From positions 1 through 38,344 of the forward strand of contig NZ_JAKKFD010000031.1 of the NCBI RefSeq assembly GCF_022229005.1: 38,344 nucleotides of DNA, read 5' to 3'. The notes beneath the pieces are model-generated. The model made no database searches. It had not been told where the DNA came from and saw nothing but the letters and a program-made list of their open reading frames with translations. Origin of the DNA: Micromonospora trifolii. Its GTDB lineage: Bacteria; Actinomycetota; Actinomycetes; Mycobacteriales; Micromonosporaceae. Positions 7,502 to 16,388 of this stretch are shown here, piece by piece (position 1 is the first letter of the stretch; every line of letters begins with the position of its first letter). A program made the translations under genes and the position numbers.

Positions 7502-8989
7502 TCAGTGCACGGGCACCGGGGTGACGTCCCCGAGGGCGTCCGTCGGGGCCGGGACGTGCTTCGGAGCGCCGGCGTTCACCATTGCCACGGAGACCACTGC
7601 TGCCGCGACCACAAAGGCGACGGCGACCCAGTACGCGACCGAGTAGCCGTGCATCAGCGCCTCGTTGCGCTCCTGGGCTTGCGCCGCCGGGCCACCGTGC
7701 GCGACCAGGTAGGTGGCGGCCGAACTGGTCGCGATGGTGTTCAACAGGGCGGTGCCGATCGACCCGCCGACCTGCTGCGACGAGCTGATCATCGCGGAGG
7801 CGACACCGGCGTCCTTCGGCTCGACGCCGTGGGTGGACATGCTCATCGCGGGCATGAAGGCGGTGCCGATGCCGAGCCCGATCACGGCTTCGGCGAACGC
7901 GATCTCCGGGAAGCTGCTGTCCGCGTTGAGCGACGCGAGCAGCACCAGACCGACAGCGGTGACGAGGTAACCACCGACCATGATCGGCCGGGGGGCGATC
8001 CGGTGCGCGAGTCGAGCGCCGATCTGCGTGGCCCCGATCGCCTGCGGCACGGCCATCGGCATGAACGCCAGACCGGCCATCACCGGCGACCATCCCTTGA
8101 CCTGCTGGAAGTAGTAACTGAGCAGGAGGAACATCCCGAACATGCTGACGATCGCGAGGCCGACCGAGAGGTACGCGGCGGCACGGTTGCGTTCGGTCAG
8201 GACGCGCAGTGGCAACAGCGGAGACGCGACCCGCGCCTGCACCACGACGAAGGTCGCCAGCAACACCACCCCGGCGGTGAACGATCCGATGGTCACACCC
8301 GCCGACCATCCATGGCTCTCGGCGACACCGAACCCGTAGACGAGGCCGACGAGTCCGGAGCTGGCCAGCAGGACTCCGGGGAGGTCGAGCCGGGCGCGGT
8401 GCCGCTCGCCGTCGTCGTGGACCGTGCGACTGGCTCCCAGGATCCCGATGACCGCGATCGGCACGAGGACGAACATCGCGAAGCGCCAGTTCAGGTACTG
8501 GGTGAGCAGCCCTCCCACGATCAGGCCGACAGCGCCGCCAGCGATCGAGACCGCGCTGAACACGCCGAACGCCTTCGCACGTTCCCTCGGCTGCGTGAAG
8601 GACAGGGAGAGCAACGAGAGCGCCGCCGGCGCGAGCAGGGCGGCGAACACACCCTGTAGTGCCCGGGCGAGCAGCAGCATCGCCGCGTTGACGGCCAGGC
8701 CGCCGATCGCCGAGGCGATCGCGAAGCCGGCCAGCGCGATCAGGAAGGTGCGCTTACGCCCGACCATGTCACCGATCCGGCCGCCGACCAGCAGCAGGCC
8801 GCCGAAGGCCAAGCCGTACGAGGTCACCACCCACTGCCTGCTCCCGTCCGTGAAGTGCAGCGCCTGTTGGGCCGAGGGGAGCGCGATGTTCATGACCGCC
8901 CCGTCGAGCACCACCATCAGTTGAGCGATGGAGATGAACAACAGGGCCTTCCACCGCTGGGACTCCGGGGCGGTGCGACCTGTGGGCAT
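7502..8989 (-). CDS. MFS drug-efflux transporter (DHA2, 14-helix type)
   Basis: 495-aa inner-membrane proton-driven exporter. It shows the DHA2 signature VVLDGAVMNIALPSAQ in helix 1, WVVTSYGLAFGGLLLVGGRIGD with the loop 2-3 motif GRIGDMVGRKRT, and motif C-like GGAVGLIVGG in helix 5. The length and number of hydrophobic segments fit 14 helices. Such proteins export antibiotics or dyes. It is divergent from the SDR gene at 9278, and each promoter carries a related 22-bp operator, so both genes probably answer to one repressor not encoded here. Confidence 0.92.
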   Translation of the reverse strand: MPTGRTAPESQRWKALLFISIAQLMVVLDGAVMNIALPSAQQALHFTDGSRQWVVTSYGLAFGGLLLVGGRIGDMVGRKRTFLIALAGFAIASAIGGLAVNAAMLLLARALQGVFAALLAPAALSLLSLSFTQPRERAKAFGVFSAVSIAGGAVGLIVGGLLTQYLNWRFAMFVLVPIAVIGILGASRTVHDDGERHRARLDLPGVLLASSGLVGLVYGFGVAESHGWSAGVTIGSFTAGVVLLATFVVVQARVASPLLPLRVLTERNRAAAYLSVGLAIVSMFGMFLLLSYYFQQVKGWSPVMAGLAFMPMAVPQAIGATQIGARLAHRIAPRPIMVGGYLVTAVGLVLLASLNADSSFPEIAFAEAVIGLGIGTAFMPAMSMSTHGVEPKDAGVASAMISSSQQVGGSIGTALLNTIATSSAATYLVAHGGPAAQAQERNEALMHGYSVAYWVAVAFVVAAAVVSVAMVNAGAPKHVPAPTDALGDVTPVPVH

Positions 8990-9035
8990 GGCTGTTCCTT
9001 AAGAGTGTTTTGCGCGGATTCGTGCGACCCGCCCA

Positions 9036-9065
9036 ACGCTAACGACTTTGTGGAACGACCACCAA
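9036..9065 (-). promoter_or_regulatory. Promoter of the MFS gene
   Basis: On the minus strand a -35 TTGGTG (9060-9065) and a -10 TAGCGT (9036-9041) are separated by 18 bp. The predicted start lies about 40 bp before the ATG. The -10 is identical to that of the divergent SDR promoter. Confidence 0.55.
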
Positions 9066-9067
9066 AG
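9046..9067. promoter_or_regulatory. Operator copy 1 (MFS side), 22 bp
   Basis: Imperfect palindrome with ends CTTTG and CAAAG and core TGGAACGACCA, lying in the spacer and -35 of the MFS promoter. It matches the SDR-side copy at 16 of 22 positions, including CTTTGT-GAACG and the final AAAG. Size and symmetry suit a TetR-type repressor (inference). Confidence 0.6.
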
Positions 9068-9181
9068 AATGTGCCTGCGATTACAGCCCTCGGGTGGGGC
9101 AATGCAGGCGCCAGGATCCGCAGCTTTCCGGCAATTGAGGGGAATCTGCGCCGACAGAGACAGCACTTGTGAGTGTCGTTA

Positions 9182-9203
9182 CTTTGTCGAACGTTCCAGA
9201 AAG
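9182..9203. promoter_or_regulatory. Operator copy 2 (SDR side), 22 bp
   Basis: Imperfect palindrome centred on GAACGTTC with ends CTTT and AAAG (9 of 11 half-site positions symmetric). It overlaps the -35 and spacer of the SDR promoter, the same place as copy 1 in the MFS promoter. Confidence 0.65.
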
Positions 9204-9212
9204 GGCTAGCGT
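9184..9212 (+). promoter_or_regulatory. Promoter of the SDR gene
   Basis: A -35 TTGTCG (9184-9189), a 17-bp spacer and a -10 TAGCGT (9207-9212) give a leader of about 60 nt before the ATG at 9278. Confidence 0.6.
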
Positions 9213-9277
9213 TCCGTCTCACGAAGAGCCCTGCGGGCCCCGTGGCGGCTCACCTGTCGAAGTGGATGTGAGACGAG

Positions 9278-10033
9278 ATGTCTGGACGGTTGGAAGCAAA
9301 GGTGCTGGTCGTGACCGGCGGTACGCAGGGCATGGGCCTGGCGTTCGCGCAGCGGGCGGCCACGGAAGGGGCCCGCGTCGTCATCGGCGCCCGGGACAAG
9401 GACCGGGGCGAGGAGGTCGCCGCGCAGATCAGGAACGCGGGCGGCAGCGCTCTCTTCGTGCCCACCGACGTGACGGTCGAGGAGGACATGGCGCGGCTCG
9501 TCGACGCCGCGGTGACGGAGTACGGGCGGCTGGACGGCGCGTTCAACAACGCCGGCGGTGGCCCGATGGCCAGCGTGCGCGAGACCGACAGCGACAACTG
9601 GCACCGGTCGCTCGCCCTCAACCTGACGAGCGTCTTCTACGGCCTCAAGTACGAGCTCCCGGCGATCATCGCCTCCGGCGGTGGCGCGATCGTCAACAAC
9701 GCCTCCGTCTCCGGCGTGAAGGGTGACGGGACCCAGGCCGCCTACAACGCGGCGAAGCACGGCGTCATCGGGCTGACCCGCTCGGCGGCCCACGATGTGG
9801 CGCGCTCCGGTGTGCGGGTCAACGCCCTGGTCACCGGTCTGATCGACACGCCGCTCTGGCAGGGTGTGGTCAGCCAGGCCCCGGAGATCGCGGAGCGCTA
9901 CCTGTCGGCGCAGCCGACCGGACGCGCCGGCACGTCCGACGAGGTCGCCGCGCTCACCGCGTTCCTGCTCAGCGACGAGGCCACCTTCATCAGCGGCGCG
10001 TCCATCGCCATCGACGGTGCCCTCACCGCCTGA
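9278..10033 (+). CDS. Short-chain dehydrogenase/reductase (classical SDR)
   Basis: 251-aa NAD(P)-dependent oxidoreductase of full classical length. The cofactor motif TGGTQGMG is at 13-20 and NNAG at 90-93. The catalytic Ser143 (NNASVSG), Tyr156 and Lys160 (YNAAK) are all present. The C-terminal FISGASIAIDGA is typical of the FabG-like branch. The substrate is unknown. Shared control with the divergent exporter suggests it modifies, or is induced by, the compound that is exported. Confidence 0.9.
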   Translation: MSGRLEAKVLVVTGGTQGMGLAFAQRAATEGARVVIGARDKDRGEEVAAQIRNAGGSALFVPTDVTVEEDMARLVDAAVTEYGRLDGAFNNAGGGPMASVRETDSDNWHRSLALNLTSVFYGLKYELPAIIASGGGAIVNNASVSGVKGDGTQAAYNAAKHGVIGLTRSAAHDVARSGVRVNALVTGLIDTPLWQGVVSQAPEIAERYLSAQPTGRAGTSDEVAALTAFLLSDEATFISGASIAIDGALTA

Positions 10034-10050
10034 GGCACTCGGATCTGGTA

Positions 10051-10081
10051 CGGGGTGGCGGCTCCAGCAGCCGCCACCCCG
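10051..10081. terminator. Bidirectional terminator between SDR and subtilase genes
   Basis: Perfect 13-bp stem (CGGGGTGGCGGCT, 10051-10063, with 10069-10081) and a 5-nt loop, placed between the convergent stops at 10033 and 10096. Confidence 0.8.
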
Positions 10082-10095
10082 GACCGAGCGATGCG

Positions 10096-13000
10096 TCAGG
10101 CGATCCGGTAGGCCCGCTGGATCGTCTGCGTGACAGTGTTGCCGGCGGTGTCGGTGGCGGTCAGCCGCAGAGAGACGAATCCGGCCCGTCGCGGATGACT
10201 GATCAGCGCGACGTTCCGGAGCACCGGCAACGCGACCCACGTACGACCGTCGTCGAACGACGCGGACACACCGAGCGTGCGGTTGGGCGCTGCCTTCGAA
10301 CCGGCCTGCCGATCCAGCGTCACCGGAATCGGCATGATCCGGCCCGCGCGTGCCGTGTTGGTGTCATCGAGCACTGGCGTCGGCCGAGCCGTCGTCAGGG
10401 GCAACCGCTCCGGTGACGCGGTGTGCGCCGAGGTGAAGGTCCAGGCCGCCGCGACCGACGTCGACAGCGTGTCCGGAGCCTCCCGGGTGACAGCCGCCTC
10501 CAGCCGGTAGGTGGCCTTCCCGGCGGGCACCGCGAACTCGGCCCACGGGCTGTCCGAGGTGCCGATCTCCTTACCGTCACGCAGCAGCCGGAACCGCACC
10601 GGCCGGTCGTCGCGGCTCGCGGGGCGACCGGCCGCGTCGCCGAACAGTGGCAACGACGCGATCGAGATGGTGTCGCCGTCGCGGCCCGCGTACCCCAGGG
10701 GTGACAGGGTCGGTGCCTGGGTCACTGTGGGCCCGAAGGGCGCCGCGTTCCAGGTCTGGTTGTACGTGCGCCCCGACTTGAACGTCGAATCCTGCGTCGT
10801 GAGGGTGTCCCCCTCGATGAACGTGGACGTCCAGACGATGCCGCCGTCGGTGTTGTAGTACTCGGTGCCCTTGAACGGCAGGTCGACAGGCGTGTTCGAC
10901 CCGATCGGACCAGCGCCTCCGGGCGCCGACGCGCGGTGGAACCGGGTGGCCGTCGCCGTCGTGGACTGGCTCCGGTAGGTCGCCCGGACGGTGGCCAGGT
11001 TCTTTGGCGACAGCTTCCTGGTCAGGCCGGTGAACATGTCGCCCTTGTCGACGTACGCCAGGTCGTAGGTGTAGGGGCTGTTCCGGAAGGTGCCGTCCCT
11101 GCCCGGTCGGGCGAGCCCGACGCCCAGCGTCGCGGTGAACTCGGGCGCCGTGACGGCGGGCCCGAGCCGGCCGAAGAAGACGTCGGTGAAGGACGCTCCG
11201 CTGAGTTGGACGCCCGGGTAACGCATGCCGTCGTCCCAGTTGGCGCTCACGTTGATCGAGATCGGCGCGGCGTCGTGCTGCGGCACTGTCAACGCGACCG
11301 GCTTGGCGTTGCGGGCGTCGACGGCCTCGGTGACCGGGCCGCGTACGTCCAGGACCGGCTGTGCGAGCAGCGTCGACACGGCGCCCTCGTGGATGGTGCT
11401 GTACAGCGCGTACCGACCCTTGGGCAGCCGCAGGACGCCACCGCCCGGTGTCGCGGGGAGGGTGCTGAACTCGCCGGTGGTCAGGTTCGCCGCCACTGTC
11501 GTGTACTCGGTGGCCGGCTTACCGTCGCGTCCGGTGTGGTTGAGCCGTACGTCGTAGCTCTCGATCTCACGGTTCAACACGAAGGGCGTCCGTACCCGCA
11601 GGTCGCCGGCGCCGGTAGCGGTCAGCGCCCCCTGGTAGACGCCGTCCGGGGCGTTCACCCGGGTGTCCACAGTGATCGTCGCCTCGGCGCGGCCGCCGGC
11701 CGGCACCACGAGCGTGGCCGGGCTGACCGTGAGCATGCCGGCCGGGGCCGGAGCGATGGCCAGGGTCAGGGTGACCGGCGCGGTGCCCGTGTTGCGGTAG
11801 CCGACGACCTGGGTGATCGGGCTGTCGTCGGAGTGCGGCCAGCGCTGCACCGGAAAGTCGATGGCGGCGATGTCGGTGGCGACCGGCTGGGCGACCGCGC
11901 GGGCGATGTCCACCCGGCCGGCGCCCTGCTCGTAGATGGTGTCCTCGCCGGTCGGCTTGGCCGAGTCCATCAGGGCGGCCTTGAGCTGCGGCCCGGTCCA
12001 GTCCGGGTGCTGCCCGGCGAGAATCGCGGCGGTGCCGGCCACGTGTGGGGTCGCCATCGACGTACCCGACATGGTGGCGTAGTCGCCGCCGGGGGCGGCG
12101 GCCACGATGTCGACGCCCGGCGCGCTGATCTCGGGCTTGATGTGGTTGTCGCCGACGCGCGGGCCCCGGCTGGAGAAGTAGGCCCGCTGGTCGTCGGCGT
12201 CCACGGCGGCGACGGCGAGAGCGTCGTCGGCGGAGGCCGGCGAGGAGACCGACTTCGGCTTCCCCTCGTTGCCGGCCGCGACCACGAAGAGGATGCCGTA
12301 CTGATGACTCAGGTCCTGGACCGCGGTCTCCAGCGGGTCGAGACCGGGCGCGTCGTCGCCGCCCACGCTCAGGTTGACCACACGGGTCTGCGGCGCGAGC
12401 CACTGCATGCCGGCGATGATGTCCGAGTCCTGGCACTCGGTGGTGGCGCAGACCTTGCCGACGAGCAGCTTCGCCCCCGGCGCGACCCCGCGATACCTGC
12501 CGCCGGAGGCGGCGCCGCTGCCGACGATCGTCGACGCCACGTGGGTGCCGTGGCCGACCGAGTCGCTGGGGTCGTTGCCGCCGGTGAAGTCCCGGACCTC
12601 GGCGAGGTGGCCGGCGAAGTCGGGGTGGCTGGCGTCGATCCCGGTGTCCAGCACGCCGACGGTGACGCCGGTGCCGTCGAAACCGGCCTGCCACGCCGCC
12701 GGGGCACCGATCTGCGGCACGCTGCGATCGAGGGAGACCTTGCGCTTGCCGTCCAGCCAGATGTGGGTGATCCCCGCGGCGAGGGTGCGCGCTGACGACG
12801 TACCCCGGGTCAGCGACGCCCAGAGCGTCACCCGGTCGTCCCGGTCCGCCCGGACCGCGAGCGCGTGCGCGGCCGGGAGATCGGCCCGCACCCGCCCGGC
12901 ACCCCCGGTGGTCGCGGTCCGCGCCCGCGTCGCCATGTTCTCGGGGTACGCGACCAGCAGCGGCAACTCGGCTGCCCGGTCGTCGTAGCCGAACTCGCCG

Positions 13001-13326
13001 AGCGTGCCGAGGTCGAACAGGCGTCGATCGAGCCGCCCGTCCCGCACCAGTGGCATCGCGTCCACCGGAATGACGTACTGGTGACCGTCTTCCCGGCTGC
13101 TCACGAACCGCATGCCGGCCCGACCCGGCCCGCGCTGGATCTGCGGGCGGCCCGCCGCGTCCAGCGAAACCCGGTCCCCGGTGATCAGGGTGAAGGTTCC
13201 GTGGGCGCCGGGGGCCGTGGCCATCGGCTTCTCCTGCGCGTTCGCCGGTTGGGCGGTCAGGCCCGCCGCAACCAGCGCGGTCGCGAGTACGCCGGCTGTC
13301 AAAGCGCGTCGTTGCCGTCGTCGCAC
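10096..13326 (-). CDS. Secreted S8 subtilisin-like serine protease, 1,076 aa
   Basis: Large exported protease. The GTG at 13326 is chosen because GGAGAGGA lies 4 nt upstream and the signal peptide (RRRQRRALT...AQPANA, cut near residue 30) starts there. A longer upstream frame from 13500 lacks any signal. A propeptide (about 35-195) precedes the catalytic domain, with Asp227 (VLDTGID), His259 (GHGTHVAS) and Ser423 (GTSMATP). The oxyanion Asn is in AAGNEG. Beyond about residue 480 are several beta-sandwich regions and no cell-wall anchor, so it is probably released. Streptomyces-type SSP subtilases have the same layout. It is divergent from the ECF sigma gene at 13508. Confidence 0.92.
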   Translation of the reverse strand: MRRRQRRALTAGVLATALVAAGLTAQPANAQEKPMATAPGAHGTFTLITGDRVSLDAAGRPQIQRGPGRAGMRFVSSREDGHQYVIPVDAMPLVRDGRLDRRLFDLGTLGEFGYDDRAAELPLLVAYPENMATRARTATTGGAGRVRADLPAAHALAVRADRDDRVTLWASLTRGTSSARTLAAGITHIWLDGKRKVSLDRSVPQIGAPAAWQAGFDGTGVTVGVLDTGIDASHPDFAGHLAEVRDFTGGNDPSDSVGHGTHVASTIVGSGAASGGRYRGVAPGAKLLVGKVCATTECQDSDIIAGMQWLAPQTRVVNLSVGGDDAPGLDPLETAVQDLSHQYGILFVVAAGNEGKPKSVSSPASADDALAVAAVDADDQRAYFSSRGPRVGDNHIKPEISAPGVDIVAAAPGGDYATMSGTSMATPHVAGTAAILAGQHPDWTGPQLKAALMDSAKPTGEDTIYEQGAGRVDIARAVAQPVATDIAAIDFPVQRWPHSDDSPITQVVGYRNTGTAPVTLTLAIAPAPAGMLTVSPATLVVPAGGRAEATITVDTRVNAPDGVYQGALTATGAGDLRVRTPFVLNREIESYDVRLNHTGRDGKPATEYTTVAANLTTGEFSTLPATPGGGVLRLPKGRYALYSTIHEGAVSTLLAQPVLDVRGPVTEAVDARNAKPVALTVPQHDAAPISINVSANWDDGMRYPGVQLSGASFTDVFFGRLGPAVTAPEFTATLGVGLARPGRDGTFRNSPYTYDLAYVDKGDMFTGLTRKLSPKNLATVRATYRSQSTTATATRFHRASAPGGAGPIGSNTPVDLPFKGTEYYNTDGGIVWTSTFIEGDTLTTQDSTFKSGRTYNQTWNAAPFGPTVTQAPTLSPLGYAGRDGDTISIASLPLFGDAAGRPASRDDRPVRFRLLRDGKEIGTSDSPWAEFAVPAGKATYRLEAAVTREAPDTLSTSVAAAWTFTSAHTASPERLPLTTARPTPVLDDTNTARAGRIMPIPVTLDRQAGSKAAPNRTLGVSASFDDGRTWVALPVLRNVALISHPRRAGFVSLRLTATDTAGNTVTQTIQRAYRIA

Positions 13327-13507
13327 ATCGTCCTCTCCGCCACGGGCGTCTCCCGGGTCGGCACGATGACGCCTGACCAGGTCGTTAGGTTGATCACCCT
13401 GGTGTGACAGAGGCCACAATCTCGCCCCGCGCCGACGCGACCGGTCCACCCCGGCGAGTTCCATGCGGCGGTGACCAGGGGACGAGGCAGGGGAGGGCAC
13501 CGGTCGG

Positions 13508-14008
13508 ATGCGTGACGCCGAAGAGTTCGACGCCCTCTACGCGGCCTGTGCGGGTCGGGTCGTGGGTCACGTGTACGCGCTCACCGGCAACCGCGCCGAG
13601 GCGGAGGACGCCGTGGCCGAGGCGTTCATGCGGGCCTGGCAGCGATGGGCGACGGTACGGGAGACGGACAGTCCGGAGGCGTGGGTCCGCCGGGTGGCCT
13701 CCCGGATCGCTGTGAGCAGCTGGCGCAAGGCGTTCAACCGGGTACGCGCACACCGCCGCGCCGCTGTCGACCAGGGTGTGCCCGGACTGAACGAGGACCA
13801 CGTCGCACTGTTGCAGGCGCTGCAACGGCTGAGCGCCAACGAGCGGCGGGCCGTTGTGCTGCACCATCTCAACGACCTCAGCGTCGCGGAGGTGGCAGCC
13901 GAGATGCAGGCCCCCGTCGGAACGGTGAAGACGTACCTCGCCCGTGGTCGGAGAGCGATGGCCGGGTTGCTGACCGATGCGCACCAGGAGGAGACCTCCC
14001 ATGGCTGA
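13508..14008 (+). CDS. ECF-type RNA polymerase sigma factor
   Basis: 166-aa sigma70-family protein with only regions 2 and 4. Region 2 (about 10-70) contains YALTGNRAEAEDAVAEAFMRAWQRW. Region 4 (about 98-155) contains LSANERRAVVLHHLNDLSVAEVAAEMQAPVGTVKTYLARGRRAM with its helix-turn-helix. It overlaps the next gene by 8 nt (shared ATGGCTGA), so the two are co-translated and probably act as sigma and antisigma or sensor. The divergent protease gene is a possible target, though I could not define an ECF-type promoter there with confidence. Confidence 0.88.
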   Translation: MRDAEEFDALYAACAGRVVGHVYALTGNRAEAEDAVAEAFMRAWQRWATVRETDSPEAWVRRVASRIAVSSWRKAFNRVRAHRRAAVDQGVPGLNEDHVALLQALQRLSANERRAVVLHHLNDLSVAEVAAEMQAPVGTVKTYLARGRRAMAGLLTDAHQEETSHG

Positions 14009-14690
14009 TCCGCGCGACGATCTCGGGGCGATCGTGGACGAGGTCCGGCGAGTCACCACGCTGCCGGGGGCACAGACGTTGCGGCACCGCAGCGACCGGC
14101 GTCGGCGGCGTCGGACGGTCGTCGGCGCCGCGGGGCTGGCCGTGGTGGCCCTCGCCGCTGGCACCGCCCTGGTGCAGGTGCGGGACGACGTCGAGTCGCC
14201 CGGTGTCGGTCCGGCCACCTCTGTCGCACCGCCAGTGGTCCCGTCCGCGACCGCCTCGGCGGGACCGCAGGAGATCCTCGCTGGCCGGCGGCAGGTTCAG
14301 ATCGTGCTGCCCGGTATGCGCGGGGCCACGTTGGCGATCGACAGCGACGGCGATCAGGTGCGGGCCACCACCGAACAGGGCATCGACGACCGCGCGCTGT
14401 GGGTGCTGCGCCCCGAGGGCGACAGGTACCGGATCCTCCTGGCATCCGGCGCCAACGCGATCTGCATGACAGTCGTGCACGACACCGCGCCGGGCAGCGT
14501 ACGCGGCCGGGCGTGTGATGCCGCCGCCTCGACGCAGCTCTTCCGGATCGATCAGGTTCCTGACGGCAGCTACTCGATCTTCCAGGGCAAGCGTTACGTC
14601 CAGGTGGTCGACGGCACCAACGCCCTCGTCCCCGACCTGCCCGAGGGCCTGACCACCACGTACGAGTTCCTGGACCGCGGGCCGAGGTGA
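14001..14690 (+). CDS. Membrane partner of the ECF sigma factor (putative anti-sigma/sensor)
   Basis: 229-aa single-pass membrane protein. A short cytoplasmic N-terminus of about 40 residues (MADPRDDLGAIVDEVRRV..., then an RRRRR patch) precedes one membrane helix (about 42-58). A Ser/Ala/Pro stalk and an extracytoplasmic domain (about 90-229) follow. No zinc HxxxCxxC anti-sigma motif is visible, so anti-sigma function rests on gene overlap and topology. The outer domain resembles that of the kinase at 3123 (AGRR, ALWVLRP, CMTVVHD, TQLFRID, TTYEFLDRG), with two conserved cysteine positions. It could alternatively be an unrelated surface protein. Confidence 0.65.
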   Translation: MADPRDDLGAIVDEVRRVTTLPGAQTLRHRSDRRRRRRTVVGAAGLAVVALAAGTALVQVRDDVESPGVGPATSVAPPVVPSATASAGPQEILAGRRQVQIVLPGMRGATLAIDSDGDQVRATTEQGIDDRALWVLRPEGDRYRILLASGANAICMTVVHDTAPGSVRGRACDAAASTQLFRIDQVPDGSYSIFQGKRYVQVVDGTNALVPDLPEGLTTTYEFLDRGPR

Positions 14691-14710
14691 GCGGCCTCGA
14701 CACCGGTGAC

Positions 14711-14748
14711 ACAGCGGGGGTGGGCCGGCGTCGGCCCACCCCCGCTGT
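14711..14748. terminator. Bidirectional terminator
   Basis: Perfect 16-bp stem (ACAGCGGGGGTGGGCC, 14711-14726, with 14733-14748) and loop GGCGTC, centred between the convergent stops at 14690 and 14763. Confidence 0.85.
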
Positions 14749-14762
14749 CACCCGTTGCTGAA

Positions 14763-16388
14763 TCAGTCGCGCGGGATCTGCAACACCACGCGTCGACGGC
14801 GGAACAGCACGAGCAGCGCGGCGCCGAGCAGAAGCACTGCCGCACCGGCGCTGGCGAGCATGGCGGCCGGTGCGCCGGTGATGGGCAGGCCGCCACCCGA
14901 GCCGCCCTCGTCGTCACCGCCGCCAGTGCCGCCGCCAGCAGTGGCGCTGGTGATGACGATCCGGGCGGTGTTGTTCTCCGGCTTTGACTCGGACGCCGAG
15001 GTGTCGCTGCCGGCCACGATCGTGCCGTCGGTGCCCGGAGTGGACTTGATCTTCACCTCGACGGTCGACCTGATGCGGCCCCAACCGGATGCCGTGGCCG
15101 CGAAGTCGCCCGCGAAGTTGCAATCGAGCTTGGGCGATTCCAGCCCGGGGACGTCGGACCAGCACCACACGTTGGGCACCAGGGCCGTTCCGGTCGGCGC
15201 CGTGATGATCACTGTCGGGCCGCGGCCGTCGGCGGGACCGTTGTTGACGACCTCGTAGACGACGCTGACCGTCTGACCGACGGCACCCTTGACCGCCGGC
15301 GCGGTCACCGAGATGTCGAGGGTGTTCGGCTTGGTCCAGAACCCGAACAACACGTGGTTGTCGGACTCGTCGAGCTCGCCCTGCGCCGCGCGCTGCCGCG
15401 TGAGGTCACCCTTCGCGCCCTTCGCGGCGAGCTTGCGAACAGCCTCGGCGAACGACGGCCCGGTGCCCTTGGTGCGGGTGCTGCCCTTGGCCGAGCGCTC
15501 CTGCCCGGCGAGGGCGACATGCACCCCACCGTAGTTCTTACTCGGGCCGTCCATGTTGCGGCCAAAGTTGATGTTGAAGAGCGACGTCCCGGTCTCGTCG
15601 TCGAAGAAGAGCAGACCGTCGCCGGGCGCGAGGCTCGTCGGGACCGCGCAGGTGACCTCGTTGGGCCCGTACACGTAAGGCTTGCCGATGTCGTCCGGGT
15701 GGTAGTCGGTGTAGGTGCAGTCGCTGTACCGCTCGGCGAACGTGGCGCCGGTGGGAACACCGACCGTTACGGTGAAGTTCTCGGCGGCGGCGTCGCCCTC
15801 GTTGCCGACGCCCGCATACAGCGGGACGGTGTCACCCGGGCCGACCGGCGTCTTCTCGTCGTTCAGGTCCTGTGCGGCGGCGACCAGATCGGGGCCGGAC
15901 GGGACCACAGTGACCGGGAACGAGGTGGTGTCGTTGCCCGGTGCCATGTCGTCTTCGGCGCCGTCGATGGTGACGGTGACCGAGCCGGCGTCGCCGGGGG
16001 CGGCACCTGGGCGGCTGGCCAGCGTCAGGGGGTAGATGGACTCGAACCGGCCGGCGTTGAGCGCTCCGACGTTGCAGGTGACAGTGGTGTCGGCGAGCTT
16101 GCAGTCGCTGCGATCCGGCACGGACGCGGTGACCCTGTCGGAGACCTTGCTCAGGTCCAGGGTGACGGTCACCGCCGTCGCCGGGGCCTCGCCGTGGTTG
16201 TAGACGTACATGCCGACGGTTCTGCCGTTGTGGTCGATCTCAGCAACGGGTTCATTGCGGAACGAGACGAACAGCTCGGGCAGCGCCTCGGCGGCAGCCG
16301 CCGTGTGTGGGGCGCTGAAGAGGGTGGCCGTTGCCAGCAGCGCTGTCGCCGCGGCGAGGCGCGAGAATTTTGACGGTATGCGGTTCAC
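14763..16388 (-). CDS. LPITG-anchored surface protein with CARDB/DUF11-like repeats
   Basis: 541-aa predicted cell-wall protein. The GTG at 16388 follows GGAG by 5 nt and starts a signal peptide ending near HTAAAA (residue about 33). Three beta-sandwich modules with repeated GEAPATAVTVTLDLSKV-like segments resemble DUF11/CARDB repeats. A Gly/Asp spacer leads to a sortase signal: LPITG at 501-505, a hydrophobic helix, then FRRRR. No sortase gene lies in this window, so anchoring depends on a housekeeping sortase elsewhere. Role unknown; adhesion or a structural surface layer are possibilities. Confidence 0.85.
   Translation of the reverse strand: MNRIPSKFSRLAAATALLATATLFSAPHTAAAAEALPELFVSFRNEPVAEIDHNGRTVGMYVYNHGEAPATAVTVTLDLSKVSDRVTASVPDRSDCKLADTTVTCNVGALNAGRFESIYPLTLASRPGAAPGDAGSVTVTIDGAEDDMAPGNDTTSFPVTVVPSGPDLVAAAQDLNDEKTPVGPGDTVPLYAGVGNEGDAAAENFTVTVGVPTGATFAERYSDCTYTDYHPDDIGKPYVYGPNEVTCAVPTSLAPGDGLLFFDDETGTSLFNINFGRNMDGPSKNYGGVHVALAGQERSAKGSTRTKGTGPSFAEAVRKLAAKGAKGDLTRQRAAQGELDESDNHVLFGFWTKPNTLDISVTAPAVKGAVGQTVSVVYEVVNNGPADGRGPTVIITAPTGTALVPNVWCWSDVPGLESPKLDCNFAGDFAATASGWGRIRSTVEVKIKSTPGTDGTIVAGSDTSASESKPENNTARIVITSATAGGGTGGGDDEGGSGGGLPITGAPAAMLASAGAAVLLLGAALLVLFRRRRVVLQIPRD

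Noticed and set aside
9035..9043. AACGCTAAC near the MFS promoter as another copy of the hemicellulose operator
   Set aside because: Only 9 bp match, the other half is absent, and the bases are explained by the -10 element of the exporter promoter.
12605..12625. Second copy of the inverted-repeat core (GAAGTCGGGGTGG)
   Set aside because: The similarity is limited to about 11 bp and lies inside the subtilase coding sequence.
10936..12795. 619-codon plus-strand frame opposite the subtilase
   Set aside because: Antisense shadow of a gene with a complete Asp/His/Ser triad and signal peptide.
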